Of a stretch of DNA of 64,000 bases, positions 44,296 to 54,400 are shown piece by piece. A program made the position numbers and the translations under genes. How positions within the stretch are numbered: position 1 is the first letter of the stretch; every line of letters starts with the position of its first letter. Below the pieces are notes generated by a model. It was given only the letters and a program-made list of their open reading frames with translations, did not search any database and was not told where the DNA came from. The stretch is taken from contig NZ_MRCM01000023.1 of NCBI RefSeq assembly GCF_002303885.1, positions 1 through 64,000 on the forward strand. The letters run 5' to 3'. Source of the DNA: Flavobacterium sp. ACN2 (GTDB taxonomy: Bacteria > Bacteroidota > Bacteroidia > Flavobacteriales > Flavobacteriaceae).

Positions 44296-44772
44296 TTAAA
44301 GAGTTTCTAGCTTGTCTGCATAAGATCGTACCGCATTCAACGCTTCAATTCTTTCTTTTGGAGAAAAAACAGACATTACTTCTTCTTCTGCCCTTTTCAT
44401 CAGCGAGCGAATGCTTTTTGCTAACGAAATTCCTTCATCAGTAAGACTTACAATATTTTTACGTTTGTCTATTTTATCTTTTACAACCTCAACAAGATTC
44501 TTTTTTTCAAGTGCTGATATACTTCTTAAAATAGATGATTTGTCTCGCATTGTTTTATCTGACAATTCTCTCTGCGAAAGACTTTTATGATGCAAAATCA
44601 TCAACAATGGCAACTGTTCTAGCTGTAAGGTAATTCCAGCTTCATTCATTAACGCATTGGTACGCCTGAAAATTGCGCGTTTGATACGATGAATCTGAAA
44701 GAAGAAACTATCTGATATTTCTTCTTTCCAAAAATTTGAAAAACTTTCTTTATCGGCATGTTTTTTTTCCAT
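44296..44772 (-). CDS. MarR-family transcriptional regulator
   Basis: A 158-residue winged-helix regulator. The recognition region is SQRELSDKTMRDKSSILRSISALEKKNLVEVVKDKIDKRKN (about 70-110), with the typical beta-wing DKRKN. It precedes a MATE exporter in the same direction, the usual layout of a drug-responsive repressor and its pump. A perfect palindrome overlaps its own -33 region, consistent with autorepression. The expected transcription start is almost at the ATG, so the mRNA may be leaderless. Confidence 0.9.
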   Translation of the reverse strand: MEKKHADKESFSNFWKEEISDSFFFQIHRIKRAIFRRTNALMNEAGITLQLEQLPLLMILHHKSLSQRELSDKTMRDKSSILRSISALEKKNLVEVVKDKIDKRKNIVSLTDEGISLAKSIRSLMKRAEEEVMSVFSPKERIEALNAVRSYADKLETL

Positions 44773-44776
44773 GATG

Positions 44777-44805
44777 CAAAATTACAAAAAAGATTGACAT
44801 GTCAA
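44777..44805 (-). promoter_or_regulatory. Promoter of the MarR gene with overlapping palindrome
   Basis: On the minus strand the perfect palindrome TTGACATGTCAA (44805-44794) contains the likely -33 TTG, and TAATTTTG (44784-44777) is an exact -7 match. The spacer from the TTG is 18 bp. Confidence 0.65.
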
Positions 44806-44946
44806 CTATTTTTAAAACAAATCCTTATTTTACTGATATACAATTCATTCACTAAAATAATTCGGCTAAAAAAAGAAAAATGAACGATTATTTTTACTAA
44901 CTTTAAATGTTAAATATTGCCTAATAAAAACTTAAAAATTAATCTG

Positions 44947-45858
44947 ATGAAACAATTATTTATTTTTTTGGTAATGATGCTCCTTTGGATTCCGTTAAAC
45001 GCTCAAACTGTTGCTGAAGCCAGTAAAGAGGATAGCTTAACAACTTTTAAAACTGAAAAAGACGATTTTCAAGATAGTTCTTTAGATGATCTGCCCTGGC
45101 ACAATAGACGTTTTAAAGTTACTGCTGGCGCTTTTTTTCCTGTAAATAATACTCAAGTTAAAGTTGAAGGCAACAACGGAAATATAGGAACTGAGATTGA
45201 TCTTGAAAATGATTTAGGATTTTCTAAATCGACTGTATCCTTTTTAGGAACATTTGATTGGCGCATATCCAAAAGATCTCGATTAGGTTTTGAATATTTT
45301 GTATTAGACAGAACTGCAACAAAAACACTGCAAAGAGATATTAATTTCGGAGATCATACTTACCCATTGGACGGAAGGGTTCAAGGTACTTTTAATGTAC
45401 AGATTGCTAGAATTGCTTATGGGTATGCTATTTTATCTAAACCTAAATATCAAGCTGGTCTATTGATTGGGGCGCATGTTCTTTTCGCAGATTTAGGATT
45501 AAAATTAGAAGCTAATACGCAAAGTGTCGAATATCGTGATACTTTTGATTTTACTGCGCCACTGCCAGATGTTGGAATTTGGGGTGAATTTGTTCTTGGA
45601 AAACGCTGGGGTTTATATGCCAACGTAAATTATCTTGCCGTAAAAATTGATGAAACCGATGGCCGAATCATAAGCTACAATTTATCGGTTTTATATAATG
45701 TTGTAGATAACTTTAGTCTTACTGCAGGTTATACTGGCTTGAACTTTAGAATAGATACGGTTCAAGACCGATTAAATGGTTTCTTAAAATGGGGATATAA
45801 CGGGCCAACGCTTACAGCGGTTTACACTTTCGGTAAGCATGTTAAAGTTACTAGATAA
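44947..45858 (+). CDS. Predicted outer-membrane beta-barrel protein, 303 aa
   Basis: A signal peptide (MKQLFIFLVMMLLWIPLNAQ) is followed by an acidic stretch and alternating amphipathic strands (FKVTAGAFFPVNNTQVKVEG, KSTVSFLGTFDWRISKRSRLGFEYFVLDR, LSVLYNVVDNFSLTAGYTGLNF). The last residues end in a strand (TLTAVYTFGKHVKVTR). The ATG at 44947 is used, because the upstream TTG at 44917 would bury the signal peptide. It is divergent from the MarR gene. No specific family was recognised. Confidence 0.78.
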   Translation: MKQLFIFLVMMLLWIPLNAQTVAEASKEDSLTTFKTEKDDFQDSSLDDLPWHNRRFKVTAGAFFPVNNTQVKVEGNNGNIGTEIDLENDLGFSKSTVSFLGTFDWRISKRSRLGFEYFVLDRTATKTLQRDINFGDHTYPLDGRVQGTFNVQIARIAYGYAILSKPKYQAGLLIGAHVLFADLGLKLEANTQSVEYRDTFDFTAPLPDVGIWGEFVLGKRWGLYANVNYLAVKIDETDGRIISYNLSVLYNVVDNFSLTAGYTGLNFRIDTVQDRLNGFLKWGYNGPTLTAVYTFGKHVKVTR

Positions 45859-45865
45859 AGGTTCT

Positions 45866-46390
45866 CTCTCAGATGCTAAGATTCTAAGGTGCTAAGGTGC
45901 TAAGGTTCTAAGTTTTTTTAACCGCAAAGAGCGCTAAGGATTACGCAAAGTTCGCAAAGTTTTTATTTCAAAGCTTTGTGGAAAAAAGCTATGAACATAA
46001 TTTTACCGCAAAGAGCGCAAAGTTTTTTTTAGCTGAACGAAATATTCTCGCAAAGACGCAAAGTCGCAAAGTTTTTTATATTCTTTGCGACTTTGCGTCT
46101 TTGCGAGATTAAAATTTCATCAAAAAGCTTTGCGAACTTTGCATTCTCAAAAACCCACCTCAAAAAAACTCTGCGAACTTTGCGAAAATCTTTGCGCTCT
46201 CTGCGTTAAAAATTATACTCAAAGCTTATCAAACCTGAAACTTGAAACTAGAAACTAGAAACAAAAAAATAAACCCGATAACTCTCCAGCTATCGGGTTT
46301 ATTACCAAACTTAAACTTACTTAACTTAACTCAAAATAAAACTTTATAAACTTAGAATCTCAGCATCTTAGAAACTTAGAATCTTAAAAA
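45866..46390. repeat. Nested palindromes: three repeat families inside one another
   Basis: The outer arms (45870-45912 and 46350-46387) are of the CTAAGGTTCTAAG family. Inside lie arms of ACCGCAAAGAGCGC type (about 45920-46035 and 46165-46207). At the centre lies a perfect 25-bp inverted repeat (46047-46071 and 46083-46107) starting CTCGCAAAGACGCAAAGTCG. This accounts for nearly all of the 533-bp gap apart from the terminator at 46271. Confidence 0.85.
46271..46300. terminator. AAACCCGATA stem-loop before the polysaccharide locus
   Basis: AAACCCGATA (46271-46280) and TATCGGGTTT (46291-46300) pair perfectly with a 10-nt loop. With flanking A- and T-rich sequence it can serve the minus-strand locus end and the plus-strand gene. 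Confidence 0.75.
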
Positions 46391-46391
46391 A

Positions 46392-48410
46392 CTATTTTTC
46401 GATTGGAGTGAATTTTACTGCTGTTCCTCCTCCAGCTGCCAATTTGATATTTAAAACAGTTTTGTTGTTTACTTTTTGTTTAGAGATTGTAACTGGATAT
46501 GGATTGGTTTTATAATTTGCCCCTTCTCCATCTGCATAAATTTCTGCTTCGTATTCTTTGTTTTTGTCTAAAAACGAAAGCGTTACTTTTAAGTCTCTTG
46601 CATTTCTATTTGTAATCGAACCCAAATACCAGTTTTTCTCGTCCCAATCTTTACGGGCAATTGTAGTGTATTCTCCAATTTTAGAATCTAAAACTTTAGT
46701 ATCCGACCAAGTGCATGGCACATCTTTTACGAATTGAAATTCTGGTTTTCCTTCATAGTTTTCAGGTAAATCAGATGCCATTTGCAACGGACTGAAAATA
46801 ATCACGTACAAGGCCAATTGATTGGCCAAAGTGGTTTGCACTTTTGCTCCAGAAGGTGTTTTATAATCAAAATTGAAATTCCCTGGTGTGTAATCAAACG
46901 GTCCAGAAAGCATTCTGGTAAAAGGCAAAGTTGTTAAATGCTCTGGCGTATTTCCTCCATCTACAGACCATGCATTATATTCTTGCCCGCGTCCGCCTTC
47001 TTGTGACATAAAGTTTGGATACGTACGCTGTAACCCCGTTCCTTTCATTGGTTCGTGGTTATCGATCATGATATGATATTTAGCCGCCGTTTCGATTACT
47101 TTTCTGTAATGACGTGCTCCGTACTGGCTGTCATGCCATTCTTTTTTATCCAAATATTTATTTACATAACCCGTTTTTACCGAATTCACTCCCATTTTTT
47201 GATACAGTTTGAAAGCCTCTTCTAACTGGTTCTCATAGTTTTTAGTAGCACCAGCCGTTTCGTGATGTCCAATTAAACGAACATTTTTTACAGCCGCGTA
47301 TTTGGTAATTTCTTCCAAATTAAAGTCTGGATACGCTTTTACAAAACTAAATGCAGAACCATCTGCAGTCCAATCACCATCCCAACCTTCATTCCATCCT
47401 TCAACCAAAACTCCGTCAAAACCATTTTTCGCAGCAAAATCAATATATTCTTTTGTGTTTTTGGTTGTTGCACCGTGTTTTGGGCCTTGTCCCCAAGTAT
47501 ATTTTTCTAAGTGCATTCCCCACCAGATTCCAATGTATTTTGAAGGTGTGATCCAAGATAAATCTTCAATTTTTGAAGGCTCATTTAGATTTAGCATAAT
47601 GGTCGAAGTTGCTACTTGTCCAGGATTTTCCCCAACCACAATAGTTCTCCAAGGTGTTTTAAAAGGTGTTTCTGCGTATACTTTTACACCATCTGCCCAC
47701 GGCACCAAATCACTTTTATATTGCTTGTCTGTGGTTTTTAAAAGCGTCATTGAAGCAAAATCTGTTAGGTTCGCTTCGTGAATAGCGACATATAATTTGT
47801 CTTTGGTTTCAAAAGTTGCTGGAGTATTGATGGTATCAGTTTTACTCATTAACGTTTTACGGTATTCGCTTTCGTAATAACTGTTTTCGCGGTGAACTGG
47901 AATCCACCAAACTTCATTATTATCTTTAAAAGTAAATTGTGTTACTTCGTTAGAGATTTTCACTTTTCCTAAATGAGGCTGTTTTGGAAATTCATAACGA
48001 AATCCTACTCCATCATCAAAAACTCTAAAAATAATATCGACCAAACGCTCCTCGCCTTTTGCTTCTTTTAAGTGAACAATCAGTTCGTTATGATGATCTC
48101 TAACTTTTTTGAATTCGCCCCAAGGCTGTTCCCAAGTTTCATCTGCCGATTTTTCTTCGGTCGAAACAACTTCAAATCCATCTGTCATTTTAGCTAAACC
48201 CTGAAATTCAAATCCCATAAGAGAAGGCTCAATAACCGATTTTCCGTTAGAAGAAAAACTATATTGAGGCTGTCCAGAAGGCGTTAATTCAAAAGTTAAT
48301 TCAGAGATCTTTTCAGGAGAACTGATTTTATACGTTTTTTTAATACTGCAAGCCATAACGAGCATTGTGGCAAAAGCTATTAGACAGTATCTATATTTTC
48401 TGTTTTTCAT
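46392..48410 (-). CDS. GH97-family glycoside hydrolase (SusB-like, inverting type)
   Basis: A 672-residue lipoprotein (lipobox LVMAC, Cys21). The N-terminal beta-sandwich (about 28-285) precedes a (beta/alpha)8 barrel. Conserved catalytic and calcium glutamates are visible: HRENSYYESEY (about 173-183), HHETAG (Glu384), NHEP (Glu453) and EGGRGQEY (Glu471, Glu477). A Glu in the NHEP motif fits the inverting alpha-glucosidase branch more than the retaining alpha-galactosidase branch. It is the last gene of the SusCD locus, 25 bp after the GH71/99-like gene. Confidence 0.9.
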   Translation of the reverse strand: MKNRKYRYCLIAFATMLVMACSIKKTYKISSPEKISELTFELTPSGQPQYSFSSNGKSVIEPSLMGFEFQGLAKMTDGFEVVSTEEKSADETWEQPWGEFKKVRDHHNELIVHLKEAKGEERLVDIIFRVFDDGVGFRYEFPKQPHLGKVKISNEVTQFTFKDNNEVWWIPVHRENSYYESEYRKTLMSKTDTINTPATFETKDKLYVAIHEANLTDFASMTLLKTTDKQYKSDLVPWADGVKVYAETPFKTPWRTIVVGENPGQVATSTIMLNLNEPSKIEDLSWITPSKYIGIWWGMHLEKYTWGQGPKHGATTKNTKEYIDFAAKNGFDGVLVEGWNEGWDGDWTADGSAFSFVKAYPDFNLEEITKYAAVKNVRLIGHHETAGATKNYENQLEEAFKLYQKMGVNSVKTGYVNKYLDKKEWHDSQYGARHYRKVIETAAKYHIMIDNHEPMKGTGLQRTYPNFMSQEGGRGQEYNAWSVDGGNTPEHLTTLPFTRMLSGPFDYTPGNFNFDYKTPSGAKVQTTLANQLALYVIIFSPLQMASDLPENYEGKPEFQFVKDVPCTWSDTKVLDSKIGEYTTIARKDWDEKNWYLGSITNRNARDLKVTLSFLDKNKEYEAEIYADGEGANYKTNPYPVTISKQKVNNKTVLNIKLAAGGGTAVKFTPIEK

Positions 48411-48435
48411 TATTTAAATTGTATTAATTACAGCT

Positions 48436-49680
48436 CTATTTTATTTCGCTTAATGTTTGTTTTGCTTTTGCAGGCTGCATAGAAACAAAATAATTAAACA
48501 CCTGATCGAGTTTTTTCTGGGCTTCGACATTTCCTTTTTTCTGTACGCGTAAATCATACAATTTGCTGATCTCTGGAAATACGCTTTCTGTATTTTTTAC
48601 TCCAGCAAAAGCTTTGATTTTTTCAATGAAAGAATATCCAAATTCAACTGTTGGTTCAATCATGGTTCCTTCTCCGAAATCATTCCATGTAATCAGCTGC
48701 AGATAATTTACATTGGCATTTTTAGCTAAGGCAAGAGTTTCATCCAATGTTGCTCCATTGTTATGTTCAATCGTCCATCCAATCGCTGCTCCGCCTCCGC
48801 CTTGAGCGTAAAAATCTTTAAAACCAGGATAAGCGCTACCCATTGCTACACCCAATTTTGGTTTGGTATTGGTGTAAAAATTAGTTAAGTAACTATTGTC
48901 TTTGTATACCCACGCATATTCGCCAGAAGCATTTTCTCCTGCCATTGAAGAGTGGTCCCAAAGTGTCAAGAAAGTGGGTTTTGCTGTTAAAGTATTAAAG
49001 ACGTTTGTCCATTCAGCGGGGGTCTGTAGCACAATTGGTCCAAAATTCATTAACAGCGGTTTACCATTGATCTTGATATAATTGGCATCCGAAAAATAAT
49101 TCTTTTCTACATAAGCCAAATCTGTTTTTGCTGCACCGGTTACCGAAATTGCTTTTCCTGCATTAACCACATTGGTCAAAAATCGGTCTTCGTATACAAT
49201 AGCATATTCTAAACCTACTTTATCAAGCATTTCGATTAATTGATCTGTATTCTCTTTGATCATTCCATAATCGTTAACATCGTAAGTGCCGTACCAATCA
49301 ATAAGAATTCCATCAATTCCTGAATATTTCATCAACAATAAATGATTTTCGATCACATTTTTATCGCCTGAGTGATACGGTCCAATCAGCGGATAATAGT
49401 ACGATGCAATTTCTCTTTTTCCGTTTGCTCCTACGTTGTTCGGATTTTTATTGGCCATTGTCCAATGATATCCCCATTTTTTATCGGCACTACTTTCGTT
49501 GGTTTCAAACCACGGCATGTAATGCATATAAATTTTAGTGCTGTTGGTTTTCTCAATCGCAACAGGGTCTGTTTTCTCTGGTTCTACAGGTTTGTCTGAG
49601 CCTTTGTCATCGCTGCTGCAACTGGCAACCATCGCAATGCTCATCAAACCAAAAACCAACGATGTGATATATCTTTTCAT
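48436..49680 (-). CDS. GH71/99-like glycoside hydrolase lipoprotein
   Basis: A 414-residue lipoprotein with lipobox VASC (Cys21) and a Ser/Asp/Lys/Glu tether. The catalytic domain begins KIYMHYMPWFETN, with GIDGILIDWYGTYDVNDYG (about 123-141) and AIVYEDRF. Near the end is WNDFGEGTMIEP, the counterpart of the WNEWGEGTxIEP motif of GH71/GH99 proteins. Related enzymes cut alpha-glucan or alpha-mannan chains internally. It shares the operon with GH97, so an alpha-linked polysaccharide is likely. Confidence 0.85.
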   Translation of the reverse strand: MKRYITSLVFGLMSIAMVASCSSDDKGSDKPVEPEKTDPVAIEKTNSTKIYMHYMPWFETNESSADKKWGYHWTMANKNPNNVGANGKREIASYYYPLIGPYHSGDKNVIENHLLLMKYSGIDGILIDWYGTYDVNDYGMIKENTDQLIEMLDKVGLEYAIVYEDRFLTNVVNAGKAISVTGAAKTDLAYVEKNYFSDANYIKINGKPLLMNFGPIVLQTPAEWTNVFNTLTAKPTFLTLWDHSSMAGENASGEYAWVYKDNSYLTNFYTNTKPKLGVAMGSAYPGFKDFYAQGGGGAAIGWTIEHNNGATLDETLALAKNANVNYLQLITWNDFGEGTMIEPTVEFGYSFIEKIKAFAGVKNTESVFPEISKLYDLRVQKKGNVEAQKKLDQVFNYFVSMQPAKAKQTLSEIK

Positions 49681-49712
49681 ATTGAGATACTATTTTATTT
49701 ATACTTAATAAT

Positions 49713-49850
49713 TTAAACACATAGAAACATAGCTTTCGAAACTTAGAAAAAGGCGCTTCACTCACAGAAAAACACATAGCTATGTGTGAGAAACTAGTTT
49801 CTTTCTTCCTTCTTTTTACACATAAAAATCTATGTTTCTATGTGTTAAAT
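49713..49850. repeat. Nested palindrome, reverse-oriented copy of the 17765 element
   Basis: TTTAAACACATAGAAACATAG (from 49712) and CTATGTTTCTATGTGTTAAA flank an inner ACACATAGCTATGTGTGAG palindrome, an AAAGGCGCTTCAC stretch and GAAACTAGTTTC, in the reverse order of 17765-17912. It lies inside the polysaccharide operon, between the SusD and GH71/99-like genes, and could lower downstream expression. Confidence 0.85.
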
Positions 49851-49944
49851 ATATTTTAAGCACTGTAGATCTATTTAATGCAATGTTTAAAAACATGTCA
49901 GCCTTCCACGACTAACCAACATGGAAGACTGACATTCTAGTAAC

Positions 49945-51456
49945 CTAATTTGGATACCCAGGATTTTGTTTAAGGTTTTTGTTTGTGGTTAAAACAGTAC
50001 TTGGAATTGGAAAAATTGCTCTGTATTTCTCTGTTGTACCTTTTGACCACCATGGTTCGAAGAATGTTCCAAAACGAATATTGTCTGTTCTTCTTCTTCC
50101 TTCGAATGTAAATTCTTTCAACAATTCTTGATTTATAAATGCAAGGTCAATGGTTGCTGGCAATTCTTCACCTGCACGAGATGCTACTTGCTGTACAAAT
50201 GGTCGTGCTAAATCTGGCGAACCTAAACGAACGTAACATTCTGCTTGCATCATTAAGATTTCTGCATAACGAATTAATACAAAATCGTGATCACGCTCCC
50301 ATTGCTCTCCTGCTTTCATTTCGTATTTATGTAAACGAACTCCTTCATTTTCTTTTGCATCTTCCAGACTTGTTAGGTTCTCTGTATAAGTAAGCGGCTC
50401 TCCATTATCCATCATAATTACAGTTCCTGTTGCAAGATTGATCTGATCGCCTTCTAGCATACATTTTTTTCTCTTGTCTGTGTCTGCAAATGCAGAATAA
50501 ACTCCAGGCTGTGCGCACATTCCGTTTGCACTCCAAGGATAGTTGTTTGGAATGGCAGAAATAGCTAATTTTTGATTATAATGACAAGACATTGAGTTCA
50601 TGTAGTTTCCAACTGTTCCAGCTTTTGAATCGTAAGGAATAGCGAAAATAATTTCTGTCGAAGTCTGATTTTCTGTCACGAAATTCGAAAAGAAATCTGG
50701 TGTTAAACTGTATCCAGTAACCTTTTGGCACATATTGATACAATCTTGCCAACGTGGCTGACCGATAAACGCTTCTGAATTAAGATATAATCTAGCCAAA
50801 ATAGAATACGCAACATTTCTAGTCATTTTAGAATACACCGCATTTGGATTTAAATGCGGAATAGCGTCTGTCAATTCTTTTTCAACAAAATCATAAACCT
50901 CTTTTCGTGTTGAATTGGTTGGAAGAGCTGTATCTTCAAAATCGGTTACAATTGGCACATTTCCGAATAAATCTAAAAGATTGTAGTAGTAATAGGCTCT
51001 AAGCGCTTTTAATTCTGCATAAATTGGCTCTTTTGATTTATCACTAAGAGATGATTTATCGATTTGATAAATGATTGCATTAATCTTAGCAATTCCAGTA
51101 TAATTGTAACGCCAAGCCGAAAGAATCATTCTATTGTCCGATTTCCAAGTATGCTTTTGCGCGTCTTGATATTGTCCGCCATCGTACCAGTTTGTTCCTC
51201 TTGTCGGAATTGTTGCTTCATCTGAAACTACTTCATTCAAAAAGAAAACATACTCACAAGTTGGAAAATTATTTGAGATTGCATCAGAGAACCCTCTTAA
51301 CGAAGAATAAGCTCCACCTACCAGCGCATCAATCTCTTTGGTTGTATTACCGAAATTTCCATCTTCTACCTGATCATACAACTGTTCGTCCAAATCAGTA
51401 CAGGATACCGTAAAAAGCATGCTTAAAAGTATTGCTGCTGTTATTTTGATTTTCAT
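49945..51456 (-). CDS. SusD/RagB-family nutrient-binding lipoprotein
   Basis: A 503-residue surface lipoprotein (lipobox TVSC, Cys19). It has the TPR-like helical core of SusD (LKALRAYYYYNLLDLFGNVPIVTDFEDTALPTNSTRKEVYDFVEKEL, about 147-193) and the conserved C-terminal ILMMQAECYVRLG and FEGRRRTDNIRFGTFFEPWW. It forms the lid of the SusC transporter encoded directly upstream (28-bp gap). The glycan cannot be read from it. Confidence 0.94.
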   Translation of the reverse strand: MKIKITAAILLSMLFTVSCTDLDEQLYDQVEDGNFGNTTKEIDALVGGAYSSLRGFSDAISNNFPTCEYVFFLNEVVSDEATIPTRGTNWYDGGQYQDAQKHTWKSDNRMILSAWRYNYTGIAKINAIIYQIDKSSLSDKSKEPIYAELKALRAYYYYNLLDLFGNVPIVTDFEDTALPTNSTRKEVYDFVEKELTDAIPHLNPNAVYSKMTRNVAYSILARLYLNSEAFIGQPRWQDCINMCQKVTGYSLTPDFFSNFVTENQTSTEIIFAIPYDSKAGTVGNYMNSMSCHYNQKLAISAIPNNYPWSANGMCAQPGVYSAFADTDKRKKCMLEGDQINLATGTVIMMDNGEPLTYTENLTSLEDAKENEGVRLHKYEMKAGEQWERDHDFVLIRYAEILMMQAECYVRLGSPDLARPFVQQVASRAGEELPATIDLAFINQELLKEFTFEGRRRTDNIRFGTFFEPWWSKGTTEKYRAIFPIPSTVLTTNKNLKQNPGYPN

Positions 51457-51484
51457 TGTTAATATTTTATGGTTATCAATTCGC

Positions 51485-54400
51485 TTAGTTATTCAGCGTA
51501 AAATTTAATCCAACAGAAATTGTAGTTGGTCGAGGATAATTATTGTATCTGTCAATTCCAGGAGCTGCCAAACCAGTTTGATCCATTACTCCAGTCTGAT
51601 TAATTCCGTCCTGAGCATTTAAACCAATCTCTGGATCTACACCTTTGTAGCCTGTGATTACAAATAAGTTTTCGCCCATTACATACATTCTAAATTTAGA
51701 TTTTTTGTATTTCAATGGTAAAGTATAACCAAAAGTCAATGTCTGAAGTCTGAAGAAAGAAGCATCTTCGATCCAGTAATCAGAATATTTTGGAGACGAA
51801 GTAATACCGCTACTCAAGAAAGAATCTGGCACATTAAAAGCTGGCAATCTGTTCGGATCGTTTAACATCATGTTTGTCGCATTTAATGCTTTTTGTCCAA
51901 ACATTCCGTATCCAGAAAATCCAAGATCAAAGTTTCCGTAAGTAAAATTCATTCCGATACCTAAAGTTAAATCTGGCTGAATATTTCCTAGATCTCTTTT
52001 ATCAGCATCAACCAAAGCACTTTCAGCGACTACTTCATTAGCAGCATTGTAGTATTGAATTTTCCCATCGGCATCTAAACCAGCATTTTTGAATCCCCAG
52101 AAAGTTCCAACTGGATATCCTTCTGCAATAATTTGAGAATACTGTCCAGACATACCTGCCAAACCATGAAGAGATCCGCTGTAGATCACGTCTGTTTTAT
52201 ACGTTGGGTTAGAAAGTTTTTCAATTTTCTGAACGTTATGTCCAAGTGTCAAATTAGCATTCCAGTTGAATTTATCCCCTTTAATGATATCTGCATTCAA
52301 AGTTAACTCTACCCCTTTGTTTGACATTTCGCCCACGTTAGCCAACATTGTTCCTACTAAATAAGGTGGCTGAGGCACTTCGTAAGTGTATAATAAATCT
52401 TTTGTTTTTTTAGAATAATATTCAAAAGATCCTGTAATTCTATTGAAAAGTCCGAAATCAAAACCAACGTTAATTTGCTCTGTAGATTCCCATTTCAAAT
52501 CAGGATTTGGGTTTTGTTTTGGAGAATAAGCCAAACTCCAAGTTTTAGTAACTGGATCGTAATAACTGTCGCTTCCAACTCCTAAAATAGAAAGTGATTT
52601 ATACTCTCCAATTCCATCTTGATTTCCTGTAACTCCATAACCAACTCTCAATTTTAAGTTGTCTAACCAACCTTTTGAAGATTCCATAAATTCTTCGTTA
52701 GAAATTCTCCAAGCTGCAGAAGCAGATGGGAAAGTTCCCCACTTATTGTTTTCTCCAAAACGGCTTGATCCATCACGTCTTACGGTCGCTGTCAATAAAT
52801 ATTTACCATCGTAACCGTAATTAGCACGAGCATAAAAAGACACTAGGTTCGATTTTCCTTTGTATGAATACACGTCGGTTAAACGATAGTTGTAACCTGC
52901 ACCTAAATTATTGTAACTAAATGCATCTGTAACAAAACCACCTCTTTGTGCTCCAAAACCTTGATAGATATTTTCTAGATAAGAATATCCAGCCAAAGCG
53001 CCAATGTTATGTTTGTCTATAACTTTGCTGTAATTTACATAAAGTTCTCCTTGCGCATTTGTATATTCTGCATAAGTTCTTTGTGCAAAACCGCCTTCTG
53101 TCTGTCCTTCCATAACCGCATAAGATGGTTTGTAAGTACCCGCTTTTACTGCATTGTGCTCTAGCGAAATATTTGCTGTAGCAGTAAAGTCATTCAAGAA
53201 TTTCACATCTGTTTTAAAGTACCCTAAAAGTCTGTGTCTTTCATTATCAAAAGTTCTGTTTGTTAAAATCTCAACCGGATTCTGATAAATATTTCCTACT
53301 ACTGCACTGAAATTTCCTTCTGAGTCGTAAACAGGAATCGTTGGATTTAAGTTATAAGCTCTTTCGAAAATTCTGTAATCTATTGGGTGCCATTTGTCAA
53401 TGTTTGCAAATAATCCCATATCAAATTTCACCTCTTTATTGTCTCCAAGAAATTGGTAAGCGCTAACATTACCGCTTAATCTTTCTAATCCAGATTTTTT
53501 AATAACTCCTTCATTATTTAAGTACGAAAGTGAAGTTCTAAAACCGCTGTCTGCTTTACCAGAATTAATGCTTAACGTGTGCGATTGAGAAATCGAAGTC
53601 TGCTCGATTGCTTTTTGCCAGTTTGTACTTCCACCATAATCTACTCCATCTGCAATTTGATTCTGGCGTACATATCCTCTCCACTGATCTGCCGAAAGAA
53701 GATCTAAGTTATTATTGACATAACCGATACCCGTTTGTCCGTTATAAACAACAGAAACACCTTTTGTTCCAGATTTTGTAGTAATCATGATTACTCCGTT
53801 TGCTCCACGAGAACCGTAAATTGCTGTTGCCGAAGCATCTTTAAGAACATCAACCGATTTGATATCTGAAGGTTGAACTACGTTAATATCAACTCCCGCA
53901 ATACCATCTACCACAATTAACGGACTGTTACTTGCTGTTAAAGAAGTTCCTCCACGAAGACGAATTGTAGAAGCTGCAGCTGGATCTCCAGAAGGACGAA
54001 TAATGCTTAATCCTGCCACTTTTCCTTGCAAAACCTGCTCTGTAGAACCAATAGTTCCTTTTAGCAATTCATCTGCTCCAACTGTAGAAATTGCTCCAGT
54101 CAAATCAGATTTTTTCACTTTTCCGTAACCTACAGAAACTACTTGTACTTCTGCCAATGCATATCCGTCATTTTGCAGGCGCACTTCGTAATTAGAAGTA
54201 TTGGCTGTAATCTGAACTTTTTGTGTTGTCGAGCCGATAAACGAAACTTCGATTGCACTTCCTACGGCTACATTCAGGCTAAATTTACCATCAAAATCTG
54301 TTGTAGTTCCGTTTTTAGTTCCTACTTCAATGATAGAAGCTCCTGGCAATACATTCCCTGTATTGTCATAAACAGTTCCTGATATCTTTTTCGTCTGCGC

